This document shows positions 24,457-32,860 of a stretch of 34,882 nucleotides of DNA, piece by piece. The notes under the pieces were generated by a model. That model made no database searches, was not told the DNA's origin, and saw nothing but the letters and a program-made list of their open reading frames with translations. Position numbers and translations under genes: made by a program. The DNA comes from Nitrococcus sp. (GTDB lineage: Bacteria > Pseudomonadota > Gammaproteobacteria > Nitrococcales > Nitrococcaceae): assembly GCA_030452265.1 (NCBI GenBank), contig JAKDMQ010000010.1, positions 1-34,882 on the forward strand. Reading direction: 5' to 3'. Numbering within the stretch: the first letter of the stretch is position 1; every line of letters begins with the position of its first letter.

Positions 24457-25128
24457 ATGAACCCAGTCTACCGTAAGGCCCGATTCCTGCTCGGCGCGCC
24501 TGATCTGCATCAGCTCCCGCCGGATACCGGCCGTGAGGTCGCCTTTGCGGGGCGCTCCAATGCCGGAAAATCCAGCGCCATCAATGCCATCACCGCGCAG
24601 AAGGCGCTGGCGCGCACCAGCAAGACCCCCGGCCGCACGCAGCAAATCAATGTCTTCCCCGTGCACGACGCTCGTTATCTGATCGACCTGCCGGGCTACG
24701 GCTTTGCCAAGCTGCCGCAGGCGATCCGCGCCCACTGGCAGCGGACATTGCCGGCGTACCTGCAGCGGCGACTATCCCTGCGCGGGCTGATGCTGATCAT
24801 GGATGTCCGCCATCCGTTGACCGTGCTCGACCAGCAGATGCTCGCCTGCTGCGCCGCGGCCGATCTACCCGTGCACGTGCTGTTGACCAAGGCCGATAAA
24901 CTGAGGCAGGGACCCGCGCTAACGACGTTGCGGCACACCGCGGATCGGCTGACTCGGGATTACCCCGGAACCAGCCTGCAGCTCTTCTCCGCATCTCGCC
25001 ATCGGGGCATCGACGCGGTTCACGCCAAGCTCGATGAGTGGTTGGAGCTAGGGGTGTCGGATGCCGGCACGCGGGAGGATACGCCCTACCCCGCCACCGC
25101 ACGAGCCACCAATATCCGCCGGATTTGA
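24457..25128 (+). CDS. engB: Ribosome biogenesis GTP-binding protein EngB (YsxC/YihA)
   Basis: This 223-residue GTPase is needed for late large-subunit assembly. The motifs are G1 GRSNAGKSS (32-40), the G2 region RTSKTPGRTQQIN, G3 DLPGYGFAKLP (from 77), G4 TKADKL (144-149) and G5 FSASRHRGI. ATG 24457 (MNPVYRKARFLL) matches the usual start of the family; the frame extends to ATG 24430. The gene is convergent with polA, the arrangement found in E. coli and Pseudomonas, where a small RNA gene sits between the two. Confidence 0.95.
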   Translation: MNPVYRKARFLLGAPDLHQLPPDTGREVAFAGRSNAGKSSAINAITAQKALARTSKTPGRTQQINVFPVHDARYLIDLPGYGFAKLPQAIRAHWQRTLPAYLQRRLSLRGLMLIMDVRHPLTVLDQQMLACCAAADLPVHVLLTKADKLRQGPALTTLRHTADRLTRDYPGTSLQLFSASRHRGIDAVHAKLDEWLELGVSDAGTREDTPYPATARATNIRRI

Positions 25129-25149
25129 CCGGCCGCGGTCGCGTTGCAC

Positions 25150-25191
25150 AAGAAAAGGCCCCGGGGGCCATGGGGGGTAACCTCCCGGGGC
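25150..25191 (-). terminator. Rho-independent terminator (minus strand)
   Basis: An 8-base perfect GC stem (GCCCCGGG at 25184-25191 with its complement at 25158-25165) and an 18-base loop are followed on the minus strand by CTTTTCTTGT. On the plus strand the stem is followed by no T-run, so it acts only leftward. It would end either the candidate small RNA or polA read-through. Confidence 0.65.
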
Positions 25192-25275
25192 AAAATGCCC
25201 AGCCTTGGGGGCAAGGCCGGGCTATTGGCCCGCTGCAAAGAGGAGGGACTAGCGGGCCGCGCCGGGCACTGGCGC
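25150..25275 (-). ncRNA. Candidate small RNA between polA and engB (Spot 42/ErsA position)
   Basis: Read on the minus strand, three stem-loops follow each other. Stem 1 is GGCCCGCT/AGCGGGCC (25251-25258 with 25227-25234), whose 16-base loop contains CCCUCCUC. Stem 2 (25197-25222) pairs GCCC-GCCTT with AAGGC-GGGC around one mismatch and a GCCCCC loop. Stem 3 (25184-25191 with 25158-25165) is GCCCCGGG/CCCGGGGC with a CCCCCC-containing loop, followed by CTTTTCT, a Rho-independent terminator. Promoter-like boxes lie just upstream. All loops are C-rich, able to pair with Shine-Dalgarno sequences. The predicted length of about 120 bases fits Spot 42 and ErsA, which occupy this locus and strand relative to polA. 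Identity as a homologue is inference; the primary sequence is not obviously that of Spot 42. Confidence 0.5.
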
Positions 25276-25310
25276 TATAGTTAGTGACAGCGGAGATTCA
25301 GAAAAGTTCA
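25274..25310 (-). promoter_or_regulatory. Promoter-like elements upstream of the candidate small RNA
   Basis: On the minus strand, TGAACTT (25304-25310) is followed after 16 bases by TCACTAA (25281-25287). This resembles the AACTT/TC pattern of extracytoplasmic sigma factors of the RpoE/AlgU type, though the -10 match is partial. A sigma70 reading is also possible: TTCTGA, an 18-base spacer, then TATAGC (25274-25279). Either predicts a start at about 25267-25275. Confidence 0.35.
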
Positions 25311-25381
25311 CGGCCGATGGAAATAATTAATTTGCGCGGCACGCATAGTGAAGGCTCCCCCCCGGTCACAGCCACGCGTAG

Positions 25382-28078
25382 TCAGTGGGCTTGCGCCCAG
25401 TTGTCCCCGTAGCCGGTCTCGACGATCAACGGAACGTCGAGCTCCGCCGCGCCGGCCATGAACTCGCGCATGCGCTCGGCCACCGCGTGCACATCCGGCG
25501 CCGGCACCTCGAATACCAGCTCGTCATGCACCTGCAGCACCATGAACACATCAGGGCGCTCGCCTTGCAGCCACTCGTCCACCCGAATCATCGCCCGCTT
25601 GATGATATCGGCCGCGCTGCCTTGCATGGGCGCATTGATGGCGGTGCGCTCGGCATATTGGCGGCGCTGCTGGTTGCCGGCGTTGATCTCCGGCAGGTAG
25701 AGACGCCGACCGAAAACAGTCTCTACGTACTGGCGCTCACGGGCCTCGTGCCGGGTACGCTCCATGAATGCCTTGACCCCAGGGTAGCGCTCGAAGTAGC
25801 GATCGACGTAGTGCTGAGCCGCCGCGCGCTCGATGCCGAGCTGGCGCGCGAGGCCGTAGGCGGACATCCCGTAGATCAGTCCGAAGTTGATAGCCTTGGC
25901 CGCGCGGCGCTGATCGCTCGTCACCTGCGCCGGCTCGGCGCCAAAGACCTCGGCGGCCGTCGCGCGGTGAATGTCCTCGCCCGCTGCAAAGGCGCGCCGC
26001 AGCCCCTCGTCACCCGAGAAATGGGCCATGATGCGCAGCTCCACCTGAGAGTAATCCGCCGAGAGCAGCCGGTAGCCCTCCCTCGCGATGAACCCCCGTC
26101 GGATGCGCCGTCCCTCCGATGTGCGCACCGGAATGTTCTGCAGATTGGGGTCGGAGGAAGACAGCCGCCCAGTGGCCGCCACCGCCTGTTGGTAGGAGGT
26201 ATGCACCCGCGCGGTTCGCGGATGGATCAACGACGGCAGTTTGTCGGTGTAAGTGGACTTGAGCTTCGCCAGACTCCGGTGCTCGAGAATCATGCGCGGT
26301 AGCGGGTATTGGATCGCCAGCTCCTGCAGCACGGATTCGGCCGTTGACGGCGCCCCCTTGGGTGTCTTTGCGAGCACCGGCAAGCCCTGCCGGTCGTAGA
26401 GCACGGCCTGGATCTGCAGGGGTGAGGCGAGATTGAATTCGCAACCCGCCTCGCGGTACACCTCGGCTTCGATCTCGGCCAAGCGTTGCGCGAGCTCCCG
26501 GCTTTGCTCGGCGAGGAGCTCGCGGCTCACCAGCACACCGGTGCGTTCCATGCGCGAGAGCACGGGGATCAACGGCATTTCGATCGCATGAAAGACGCGC
26601 TCGGGTCCGGGCCGCGCGCGCAGCCGCGGATAAAGCACATGGTGCAAGCGCAAGGTAATGTCGGCATCCTCCGCCGCGTACTCGGCAGCTCGATCCACCG
26701 CAACCTGATCGAAGCTGAGCTGTTTTGCGCCCTTGCCGGCCACGTCCTCGAATTTGATGGTCTTGTGGCCCAGATACTTGAGCGCGAGCGAGTCCATGTC
26801 ATGGCGCGTCGCGGTGGAGTCGAGCAGGTAAGACTCGATCATGGTGTCGAAGCGCACCCCGCGCAGCGCAATGCCGTAATGCGCAAGCACGCTCATGTCG
26901 TATTTCAGGTTCTGGCCCAGCATCGCGCGCTGCGGGTCCTCCAGCAACGGCCGAAGCTGCTCTAATACGTAGCGCCGCTCGAGCTGTTCCGGCGCACCAA
27001 GGCCCGTGTGCGCCACCGGCACATAGGCGGCATGCCCTTGCTCCACCGCGAAGGAGACGCCGACGATCTCGGCATCCATGTAGTTCAGGCTGGTGGTCTC
27101 GAGATCGAAAGCAAATACCTCGGCGCTCGCCAAGCGCGCCAGCCAATGCCGCAGGCTGGCGTCATCGAGCACCGTCTCGTAGTGCGTTGTGATCTGTTCC
27201 GAGTCAGCAGCGGCTGGATGCCCATTCATGAGCTGGGCAAGCCAGCTACTAAAGCCGTAACGCCGGTAGAGCCACGCCAACGCATCCCCATCCGGCTCCT
27301 GGCGCTTAATGGCCGTTGGATGCAAACCCAGCTCCAGATCGCAGCGGATCGTTGCAAGCTCCCGCGAAAGCGCGAGCTGCTCGAGATGCCCACGCAGGCT
27401 CTCACCGACCTTGCCCTTGATCTCATCGGCGTGCTCCAGCAGGGCATCCAGCGAGCCGTACTGCTCGAGCCACTTGGCCGCGGTCTTGGGGCCCACCCTG
27501 GGCACACCCGGAATGTTATCGACGGAATCCCCTACCAGGGCCAGGTATTCGACCATGCGCTCCGGCGGCACACCGAACTTACCTTTGACCGCTTGCGCAT
27601 CGAGCCATGTGTCGGACATGGTATTGAGCAGCACCACGTCGTCGTTGACGATCTGAGCCATGTCCTTGTCACCCGTTGCAATAATGGTGCGCAACCCGGC
27701 CGCGCCGGCCTGTGTCGCGAGCGTGCCTATGACATCATCGGCTTCCACCCCTTCGATTTCGATCAACGGTAGCCCAAGCGCGCAGACGATGCGCTTGAGC
27801 GGCTCGAGCTGCACCCGCAAGTCATCCGGCATGGGGGGACGGTTGGCCTTATAAGCGGCGAACAGATCGTCGCGAAAGGTCTTGCCCTTGGCGTCGAAGA
27901 CCACGCCAAAGTAAGCCTTGTCGTACTCGGCGAGGAGCTTGCGCAGCATGTTCACGACCCCGTAGATCGCGCCAGTCGGCTCGCCGGCGGCGCTGGTCAA
28001 CGAGGGCAACGCATGATAAGCGCGGTACAGGTAGGACGAGCCGTCCACCAGGATTAGCGGGGAACCTCGTTCGCTCAT
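25382..28078 (-). CDS. polA: DNA polymerase I
   Basis: This 898-residue, three-domain enzyme repairs DNA and removes Okazaki primers. The 5' nuclease domain starts PLILVDGSSYLYRAYHALPS and includes EGVEADDVIGTLA and GDSVDNIPGVPRVGPKTA. The 3'-5' proofreading domain is intact, with FDLETTSLNY (Asp and Glu), GQNLKYDMSVLAHYG and YAAEDADIT. The polymerase domain has DYSQVELRIMAHFSGD (motif A), RRAAKAINFGLIYGMSAYGL (motif B) and QVHDELVFEVP (motif C, near residue 850). The frame continues upstream to 28288, but that part is not polymerase-like, and ATG 28078 directly precedes the conserved start. It is divergent from the DUF4126 gene and convergent with engB. Confidence 0.97.
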   Translation of the reverse strand: MSERGSPLILVDGSSYLYRAYHALPSLTSAAGEPTGAIYGVVNMLRKLLAEYDKAYFGVVFDAKGKTFRDDLFAAYKANRPPMPDDLRVQLEPLKRIVCALGLPLIEIEGVEADDVIGTLATQAGAAGLRTIIATGDKDMAQIVNDDVVLLNTMSDTWLDAQAVKGKFGVPPERMVEYLALVGDSVDNIPGVPRVGPKTAAKWLEQYGSLDALLEHADEIKGKVGESLRGHLEQLALSRELATIRCDLELGLHPTAIKRQEPDGDALAWLYRRYGFSSWLAQLMNGHPAAADSEQITTHYETVLDDASLRHWLARLASAEVFAFDLETTSLNYMDAEIVGVSFAVEQGHAAYVPVAHTGLGAPEQLERRYVLEQLRPLLEDPQRAMLGQNLKYDMSVLAHYGIALRGVRFDTMIESYLLDSTATRHDMDSLALKYLGHKTIKFEDVAGKGAKQLSFDQVAVDRAAEYAAEDADITLRLHHVLYPRLRARPGPERVFHAIEMPLIPVLSRMERTGVLVSRELLAEQSRELAQRLAEIEAEVYREAGCEFNLASPLQIQAVLYDRQGLPVLAKTPKGAPSTAESVLQELAIQYPLPRMILEHRSLAKLKSTYTDKLPSLIHPRTARVHTSYQQAVAATGRLSSSDPNLQNIPVRTSEGRRIRRGFIAREGYRLLSADYSQVELRIMAHFSGDEGLRRAFAAGEDIHRATAAEVFGAEPAQVTSDQRRAAKAINFGLIYGMSAYGLARQLGIERAAAQHYVDRYFERYPGVKAFMERTRHEARERQYVETVFGRRLYLPEINAGNQQRRQYAERTAINAPMQGSAADIIKRAMIRVDEWLQGERPDVFMVLQVHDELVFEVPAPDVHAVAERMREFMAGAAELDVPLIVETGYGDNWAQAH

Positions 28079-28265
28079 TGCGCGGCAGTCGATCCTCGGG
28101 TTGCGATCATTGAGTTCTGGCCCATGGAGATGAAGATCATACTCATCTTCTACTTCGATTGTCAGCGCACCGTGCCGCGGCCCGGGGCCGTGTGCTCTAG
28201 CGGGGCACACCGTGAATAGCCGCGGCGGTCGTCCGAGCCAGGCGGTGGTGGCGCGCCATCGAGCA

Positions 28266-28314
28266 TTGAATCTGGACCAGCGATTCAAGGTATGCTATGG
28301 GGTACATGAGGAGG
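28266..28314 (+). promoter_or_regulatory. Possible promoter and strong ribosome-binding site of the DUF4126 gene
   Basis: TTGAAT (28266-28271) and TATGCT (28291-28296) are separated by 19 bases, slightly long for sigma70. GAGGAGG at 28308-28314 lies 8 bases before a TTG codon at 28323, and it is this ribosome-binding site that decides the start of the gene. Confidence 0.35.
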
Positions 28315-28322
28315 CCATACCC

Positions 28323-28988
28323 TTGGATCCATTAACCTCACTCGTATCGACCATCGCGCTGGTGCTTGGCGTGGGCTGGGCAAGCGGCATCAACCTCTAT
28401 GCCGCTATCCTGACCCTGGGCTTCCTACACAATGCCGGCCACATGAACCTGCCGGCGGAGCTTGCGATCTGCGCTGATCCGCTGGTTATGGCCGCCGCCG
28501 GCTTTATGTACTGTGTCGAGTTCTTCGCCGACAAGATCCCGGGGGTCGATAGCGGCTGGGATACACTGCACACTTTCATCCGCATTCCGGCCGGCGCCGC
28601 GCTCGCAGCCGCCGCGGCGGGTGACGTTTCACCCGCCGTTCAGGTGGCGGCGGGGCTCGTGGGCGGCACTCTGGCCGCGGGCACTCATGCGCTCAAAGCC
28701 GGTGGGCGCGTGTTGATCAACACCTCGCCTGAGCCGGTCAGCAACTGGTCCGCCTCTGTTTTGGAGGATGTCGTGGTAGTCGCGGGCCTGTGGGCCGCCT
28801 TGCAACACCCGGCGCTGTTCCTGGCGGCCCTGGCGGCCTTCCTGCTGCTGCTGGTCTGGCTGCTGCCCAAGATCTGGCACGCTATCCGCGGGATTCTACG
28901 GGCCATCGCCGAGTTTCTGCGTTTGCCCCGCGCGCGGGAGACAACACCGAGCCTGCCGCCGCCACGGCACAAACGCCTGCCACCTTGA
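28323..28988 (+). CDS. DUF4126 membrane protein
   Basis: This 221-residue membrane protein of unknown function begins LDPLTSLVSTIALVLGVGWA with TTG read as Met. It continues with SGINLYAAILTLGFLHNAGH, the conserved FFADKIPGVDSGWDTLHTFIR and a small-residue-rich helix. It then has GGTLAAGTHALKAGGRVLIN, NTSPEPVSNWSASVLEDVVV and a final membrane helix (FLAALAAFLLLLVWLLPKIW) before a basic tail. These are the hallmarks of DUF4126. The longest frame starts at 28212, but the perfect GAGGAGG ribosome-binding site and the start of the conserved region both favour TTG 28323. The NUDIX gene follows 12 bases later and may be co-transcribed. Confidence 0.85.
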   Translation: MDPLTSLVSTIALVLGVGWASGINLYAAILTLGFLHNAGHMNLPAELAICADPLVMAAAGFMYCVEFFADKIPGVDSGWDTLHTFIRIPAGAALAAAAAGDVSPAVQVAAGLVGGTLAAGTHALKAGGRVLINTSPEPVSNWSASVLEDVVVVAGLWAALQHPALFLAALAAFLLLLVWLLPKIWHAIRGILRAIAEFLRLPRARETTPSLPPPRHKRLPP

Positions 28989-29000
28989 TGAAACGCTCGC

Positions 29001-29501
29001 ATGGCGATCGGGCGCTTTCAATGTGGGGTCGCGGCGCTGATCCGCTCAGCCGTCGATGGGCGCTATCTGCTGCTGCGGCGCGCCCACAGTAAGGATTACG
29101 CCGCCGGCGTATGGGAGTGCGTAACGGGTCGGCTCGAGCAGGGCGAGGGTTTTGAGCAGGCATTGCAGCGCGAGGTGATCGAGGAGATCGGCACACCGGT
29201 GCGGCTGCAGTGTATTCTTGGCACGAGCCATTTCCACCGCGGCGCACCGAGTCCGGCCACTGAATTCGTGGGGGTGGTCTACGGCTGTATTCTGGACAAT
29301 CCCAATGCGGTCGTCAGCAGCGCCGAGCACAGCGAGCACCGTTGGCTCAGCGCCCCAGAGGCTTTGCGGCTGCTGAGCGCCGACGACCCGAGCACATCCT
29401 GGATGCGTGGTATCATCGGGCGCTGCGAGGTGCTCTGGCGGCATCTGCCACAACCCTGGGTAGTGCTTGCCGAACGCCTTGGTCTGGAGACCGATGCATA
29501 G
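29001..29501 (+). CDS. NUDIX hydrolase
   Basis: This 166-residue protein hydrolyses a nucleoside diphosphate-X compound. The Nudix box is complete: GRLEQGEGFEQALQREVIEE followed by IGT, matching G-x5-E-x7-R-E-U-x-E-E-x-G-U, with the metal-binding Glu residues present. Preceding strands (GVAALIRSAVDGRYLLLRRA) and following EFVGVVYGCIL and HSEHRWLSAPEALRLL fit the fold. The substrate is not predictable; the class includes house-cleaning dNTP pyrophosphatases. It starts 12 bases after the DUF4126 stop and is likely in the same operon. Confidence 0.92.
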   Translation: MAIGRFQCGVAALIRSAVDGRYLLLRRAHSKDYAAGVWECVTGRLEQGEGFEQALQREVIEEIGTPVRLQCILGTSHFHRGAPSPATEFVGVVYGCILDNPNAVVSSAEHSEHRWLSAPEALRLLSADDPSTSWMRGIIGRCEVLWRHLPQPWVVLAERLGLETDA

Positions 29502-29632
29502 TGGTCCGCTTAGTGCAGCCGCCAGCCTGCGCCCGTATATTTCTCATCTCGATGCCGTTGGCGCCCCGCGCGCCCCGCCCAGGCGAAACCCGTTGACTTT
29601 GACCCGCGACCGCGCGAGTATTCACGATTATT

Positions 29633-29651
29633 AACGAGAACTATTCTTTAT
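29633..29651 (+). promoter_or_regulatory. Fur box upstream of the iron permease gene
   Basis: AACGAGAACTATTCTTTAT closely resembles Fur-binding sites of the form AATGAGAA-T-ATTCTCATT, with the GAGAA/TTCTT-type dyad intact on one side and imperfect on the other. It is centred about 30 bases before the FTR1 start codon, inside an A/T-rich island that would hold the promoter. Iron repression of this gene is the natural expectation. Confidence 0.5.
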
Positions 29652-29673
29652 TTGATTCAATACTGAGCTCCCT

Positions 29674-31596
29674 ATGGTGCGATCATTTCTGCACTCGCTG
29701 AGTGTTTTTGTCTTGCTCTCTTTGCTGAGCCTGGGTGCTCAGGCAAACCAAGCCAGTCTAGTGCAATTGGTGGAATATATCGGTGCCGATTACGCCAGGG
29801 CGGTGGTGCAGGGAGAGATCGTCAGTTCGGCGGAATACGCCGAGATGAGCGAATTCTCCGACCTGCTGGCGCAAGGAGTAGCGGCTCTACCTTCGGTGCA
29901 AGGCAAAGAGAAGCTGGCAAATCAGGCCGCGGCATTGCAGCGGGCGGTGGCCGAGAAGGCCGGCGAAGCGCGTATCAAAGAGCTCGCGCAAGCCATTCGC
30001 GCTACGCTGGTGAGCGTCTATGGTGTCCCGGTAATGCCCAAACAGGCACCGGATTTGGCCCACGCAGCCCAGCTCTATCAAAAGCATTGCGCAGCCTGTC
30101 ACGGTGTGCAAGGGCGCGGCGATGGCCCGGCAGGGGCGGGGCTGGAGCCGCCGCCAACGAATTTCCACGCGCTCGAGCGCTATGACGCCCGCTCTCTGCT
30201 GGGCCTATACACCACCATCACCCAGGGCGTGGACGGTACCGCCATGGCGGCCTATGAGGGTACCGTCAGTCAAGCGGAGCGGTGGGCGTTGGCGTTTTAT
30301 GTGGGTAGCAAAGCGGTTAGCGACGACCTGGCGCAAGAGGGCAAAGAAGCCTTCACTACCCTGCCCGGCCTTGAATCCCAACTGCCGCTGGCCGCCGTGG
30401 TGGCCAAAACCCCGGCCGATGTGCGCAAAGAGCAGGGCCCGAAAGCGTATGCAGTGCTAGGGTATCTACGCACCGAGCCCAGCGCGCTGTTTGACAAGAA
30501 CCGCTTCATCGAGATCAGTGCCAGCAAGCTCGCGCAAGCGCAGCAGGCTTATCAGGCCGGCGATCCGGCAGCGGCAAAGGTGGCGGCCCTGTCTGCTTAT
30601 CTGGATGGCTTTGAGATGATCGAGCGGCAGCTAGCCGCCGTCAATGAGAAGCTGATGCGCGAGGCGGAACGCCGCTTCATGGCCGTGCGTGAAGCCATCG
30701 ACCACAACCTCGGCAACGTAGAGGTCAGCGCTCGGATTACCGCCGCGCAAGCGGCGCTGGATCGGGTCAGCGCCGCCTTGAATACGGATGGCCTGGGGCC
30801 GGTGGCCACCTTCTCGGCGAGCTTCTTTATCCTGTTCCGTGAGGGCCTGGAAGCGCTGCTGATCGTAACGGTTCTGATCACATTCACCCGCAAAGCCAAC
30901 GCCACCACCGCGACGCGCTATATCCACTACGGCTGGCTCGCGGCACTGGCGGCCGGCGTGGCCACTTGGTATGCGGCATCCAGCCTGATCAGCTTCAGCG
31001 GCGCCACTCGTGAGCTCACCGAAGGGCTGGCGGGCGTTCTGGCGGCAGTGATCCTGTTCTACGTAGGCTTTTGGATGCACCACCACAGCCAGAGCCAGAA
31101 GTGGCTGGGGTACATCAAAAGCCAGGTCCATAACGCCCTCGATCACGGCACCGTCTGGGCGCTTGCCTTCGTCGCCTTTATCTCCGTGTACCGGGAAATC
31201 TTTGAAACCATTCTGTTCTATGAGGCCCTCTGGGCGCAGGTCACCACGGCCACGTACCTGCTCTACGGCATAGGCGCGGCCGTCGCGGCCTTAGCCATCG
31301 TTTGCCTGCTGTTCTTCCGTATCGGTATGAAGCTCCCGCTGAGCCTTTTCTTTCGTGCCACGAGCATCGTCCTGCTGATACTCTCGGTAATCCTGCTCGG
31401 CAAGGGCATCGCCGCCTTGCAGGAAGCGGGAACCATCGACGCCTTGTATCTGGACGTGCCCACCATCGATTGGCTGGGTATCTACCCCACTGTCCAGGGT
31501 ATCGCGGCCCAAGTGGCGGCTATAGCCTTGGCTTTGCTGTTGTGGTGGCGCGGGAACAGCAAAATGAAACCAGCCCAGCAGCCCGGCCACACGTAA
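29674..31596 (+). CDS. FTR1-family iron permease with a fused periplasmic cytochrome c domain
   Basis: This 640-residue protein has a signal peptide (FVLLSLLSLGAQANQ) and a helical periplasmic segment. A c-type cytochrome domain follows with CAACH (Cys139, Cys142, His143) and a possible axial Met191 in GTAMAAY, then a second helical periplasmic region. A seven-helix FTR1 permease domain starts near residue 375. Both iron-binding R-E-x-x-E motifs are present: REGLE (389-393) and REIFE (507-511). FTR1 permeases import Fe(III) after oxidation of Fe(II); here the heme domain may accept the electron and so link oxidation to uptake, which is inference. A Fur-like box lies just upstream. It is not followed by efeO/efeB partners in the window. 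Confidence 0.92.
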   Translation: MVRSFLHSLSVFVLLSLLSLGAQANQASLVQLVEYIGADYARAVVQGEIVSSAEYAEMSEFSDLLAQGVAALPSVQGKEKLANQAAALQRAVAEKAGEARIKELAQAIRATLVSVYGVPVMPKQAPDLAHAAQLYQKHCAACHGVQGRGDGPAGAGLEPPPTNFHALERYDARSLLGLYTTITQGVDGTAMAAYEGTVSQAERWALAFYVGSKAVSDDLAQEGKEAFTTLPGLESQLPLAAVVAKTPADVRKEQGPKAYAVLGYLRTEPSALFDKNRFIEISASKLAQAQQAYQAGDPAAAKVAALSAYLDGFEMIERQLAAVNEKLMREAERRFMAVREAIDHNLGNVEVSARITAAQAALDRVSAALNTDGLGPVATFSASFFILFREGLEALLIVTVLITFTRKANATTATRYIHYGWLAALAAGVATWYAASSLISFSGATRELTEGLAGVLAAVILFYVGFWMHHHSQSQKWLGYIKSQVHNALDHGTVWALAFVAFISVYREIFETILFYEALWAQVTTATYLLYGIGAAVAALAIVCLLFFRIGMKLPLSLFFRATSIVLLILSVILLGKGIAALQEAGTIDALYLDVPTIDWLGIYPTVQGIAAQVAAIALALLLWWRGNSKMKPAQQPGHT

Positions 31597-31749
31597 TTAG
31601 GCGTAACTGCTCATGAACGTTGGGGTTCGCAAGCTCACCGCCAACCTACCGAGCTGACTGAGGGCGAAACGGCGTTCGCGCATTAGGCGTCGCGGTTATT
31701 TGCTCCGGCCAGAATCTCAGTCCGACAAGCTGCTAGAGCTCTCGAACCT

Positions 31750-32850
31750 ATGACCGAGCGACTCGAAGTCGTCTACCGGCTTACGCTGTCACGGGGCGAG
31801 TCAGCGCAATCCAAGGCCCTCGACATCTCATTGGAGCAGACAGCGGAGCTGCCGCGAGAGCTCGTATCCGATGCTCTCATGCAGCGCATGGTCGGCCGTG
31901 TCGAGTCCGTTACGCCGGCGGGTCGAGCGCGATACAGCGCGCGGATCTCCTACCCCGTCGAGAGCATCGGCCCGGATCTCACGCAGTGCCTCAACGTACT
32001 GTTCGGTAACATCTCGCTCAAACGCGGCATCCGCATCGTGGATATCCGCTGGCCGAATCGATTGCTTGCGACCTTTGGCGGGCCAGGCTACGGCATCGCC
32101 GGAGTGCGCGGACTCATGGGCATCGAGAATCGCCCGCTGCTCGCGACCGCGCTCAAGCCGATGGGTCTGCGCTCGGGAGAGCTCGCGCGCCTGTGCCGGG
32201 ATTTCGCCTTGGGCGGTCTCGATATCGTCAAAGATGACCACGGCCTTGCCAATCAGGCAAGCGCCCCGTTCAGGGAGCGCGTTGAATACTGCCAGGCCGC
32301 GATCAGCGCCGCCAATCGCGAGACGGGCGGCCACACCCTGTACTTCCCCAACGTAACCGCCGCCTCATGGGAGCTTGCCGAGCGTACACGTCATGCCAAG
32401 CAAGCCGGTTGCCTGGGCGTGCTGGTCAATCCCTGGCTGACCGGCTTGGATTCGATGCGCTGGATCCGCGATCAATGCGGTTTGATCGTTATGGCTCATC
32501 CGGCACTCACCGGCGCCTATCTACACCCAAGCCACGGGATCGCCGCCGAGCTGTTGTTAGGGGATCTCTTCCGGATCGCCGGTGCCGATGCCGTAATTTA
32601 TCCAAACGTGGGCGGTCGATTTGGCTTTAGCCGCGCATTGTGTGAGAAGATCAATCAACGCCTGCGCGAGCCGCTCGGCGAGCTCGCCGCAAGCTTCCCC
32701 ACCCCGGGCGGGGGCATGAGCACCGAGCGGGCCGCTGCTTGGGCCAAGCGCTACGGGCCAGACACTATTTTTCTCATCGGCGCGAGCCTCTATAGACAAG
32801 GCGATCTCATCGCCGCCTCCCGGAAGCTCAAACAGGCAATTACCGACTGA
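31750..32850 (+). CDS. RuBisCO-like protein (form IV), probable methylthioribulose-1-phosphate isomerase
   Basis: This 366-residue member of the RuBisCO superfamily lacks carboxylase residues. The region TALKPMGLRSGELARLC keeps the first active-site Lys (Lys136) but has Met where the second Lys of true RuBisCO lies. GGLDIVKDDHGLAN keeps the Lys-Asp-Asp (161-163) but replaces the metal-binding Glu by His164. Also present are MAHPALTGAY (His250), HPSHGIAAELLLGDLFRIAG and TPGGGMS (phosphate site). The KDDHGLA form is that of the DeepYkr-type proteins, whose Rhodospirillum rubrum member isomerises 5-methylthioribulose-1-phosphate to 1-methylthioxylulose-5-phosphate. The cupin gene 10 bases downstream fits the next step of that route. 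ATG 31750 has no strong ribosome-binding site. Confidence 0.88.
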   Translation: MTERLEVVYRLTLSRGESAQSKALDISLEQTAELPRELVSDALMQRMVGRVESVTPAGRARYSARISYPVESIGPDLTQCLNVLFGNISLKRGIRIVDIRWPNRLLATFGGPGYGIAGVRGLMGIENRPLLATALKPMGLRSGELARLCRDFALGGLDIVKDDHGLANQASAPFRERVEYCQAAISAANRETGGHTLYFPNVTAASWELAERTRHAKQAGCLGVLVNPWLTGLDSMRWIRDQCGLIVMAHPALTGAYLHPSHGIAAELLLGDLFRIAGADAVIYPNVGGRFGFSRALCEKINQRLREPLGELAASFPTPGGGMSTERAAAWAKRYGPDTIFLIGASLYRQGDLIAASRKLKQAITD

Positions 32851-32860
32851 GCTGAGTGCT

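Noticed and set aside
25385-26302. Long plus-strand frame antisense to polA
   Set aside because: It lies wholly opposite the conserved polymerase domain, has no recognised motif, and arises from high-GC codon bias in the real gene.
27008-27772. Another long plus-strand frame antisense to polA
   Set aside because: It is opposite the nuclease domains of polA and has no protein-family features.
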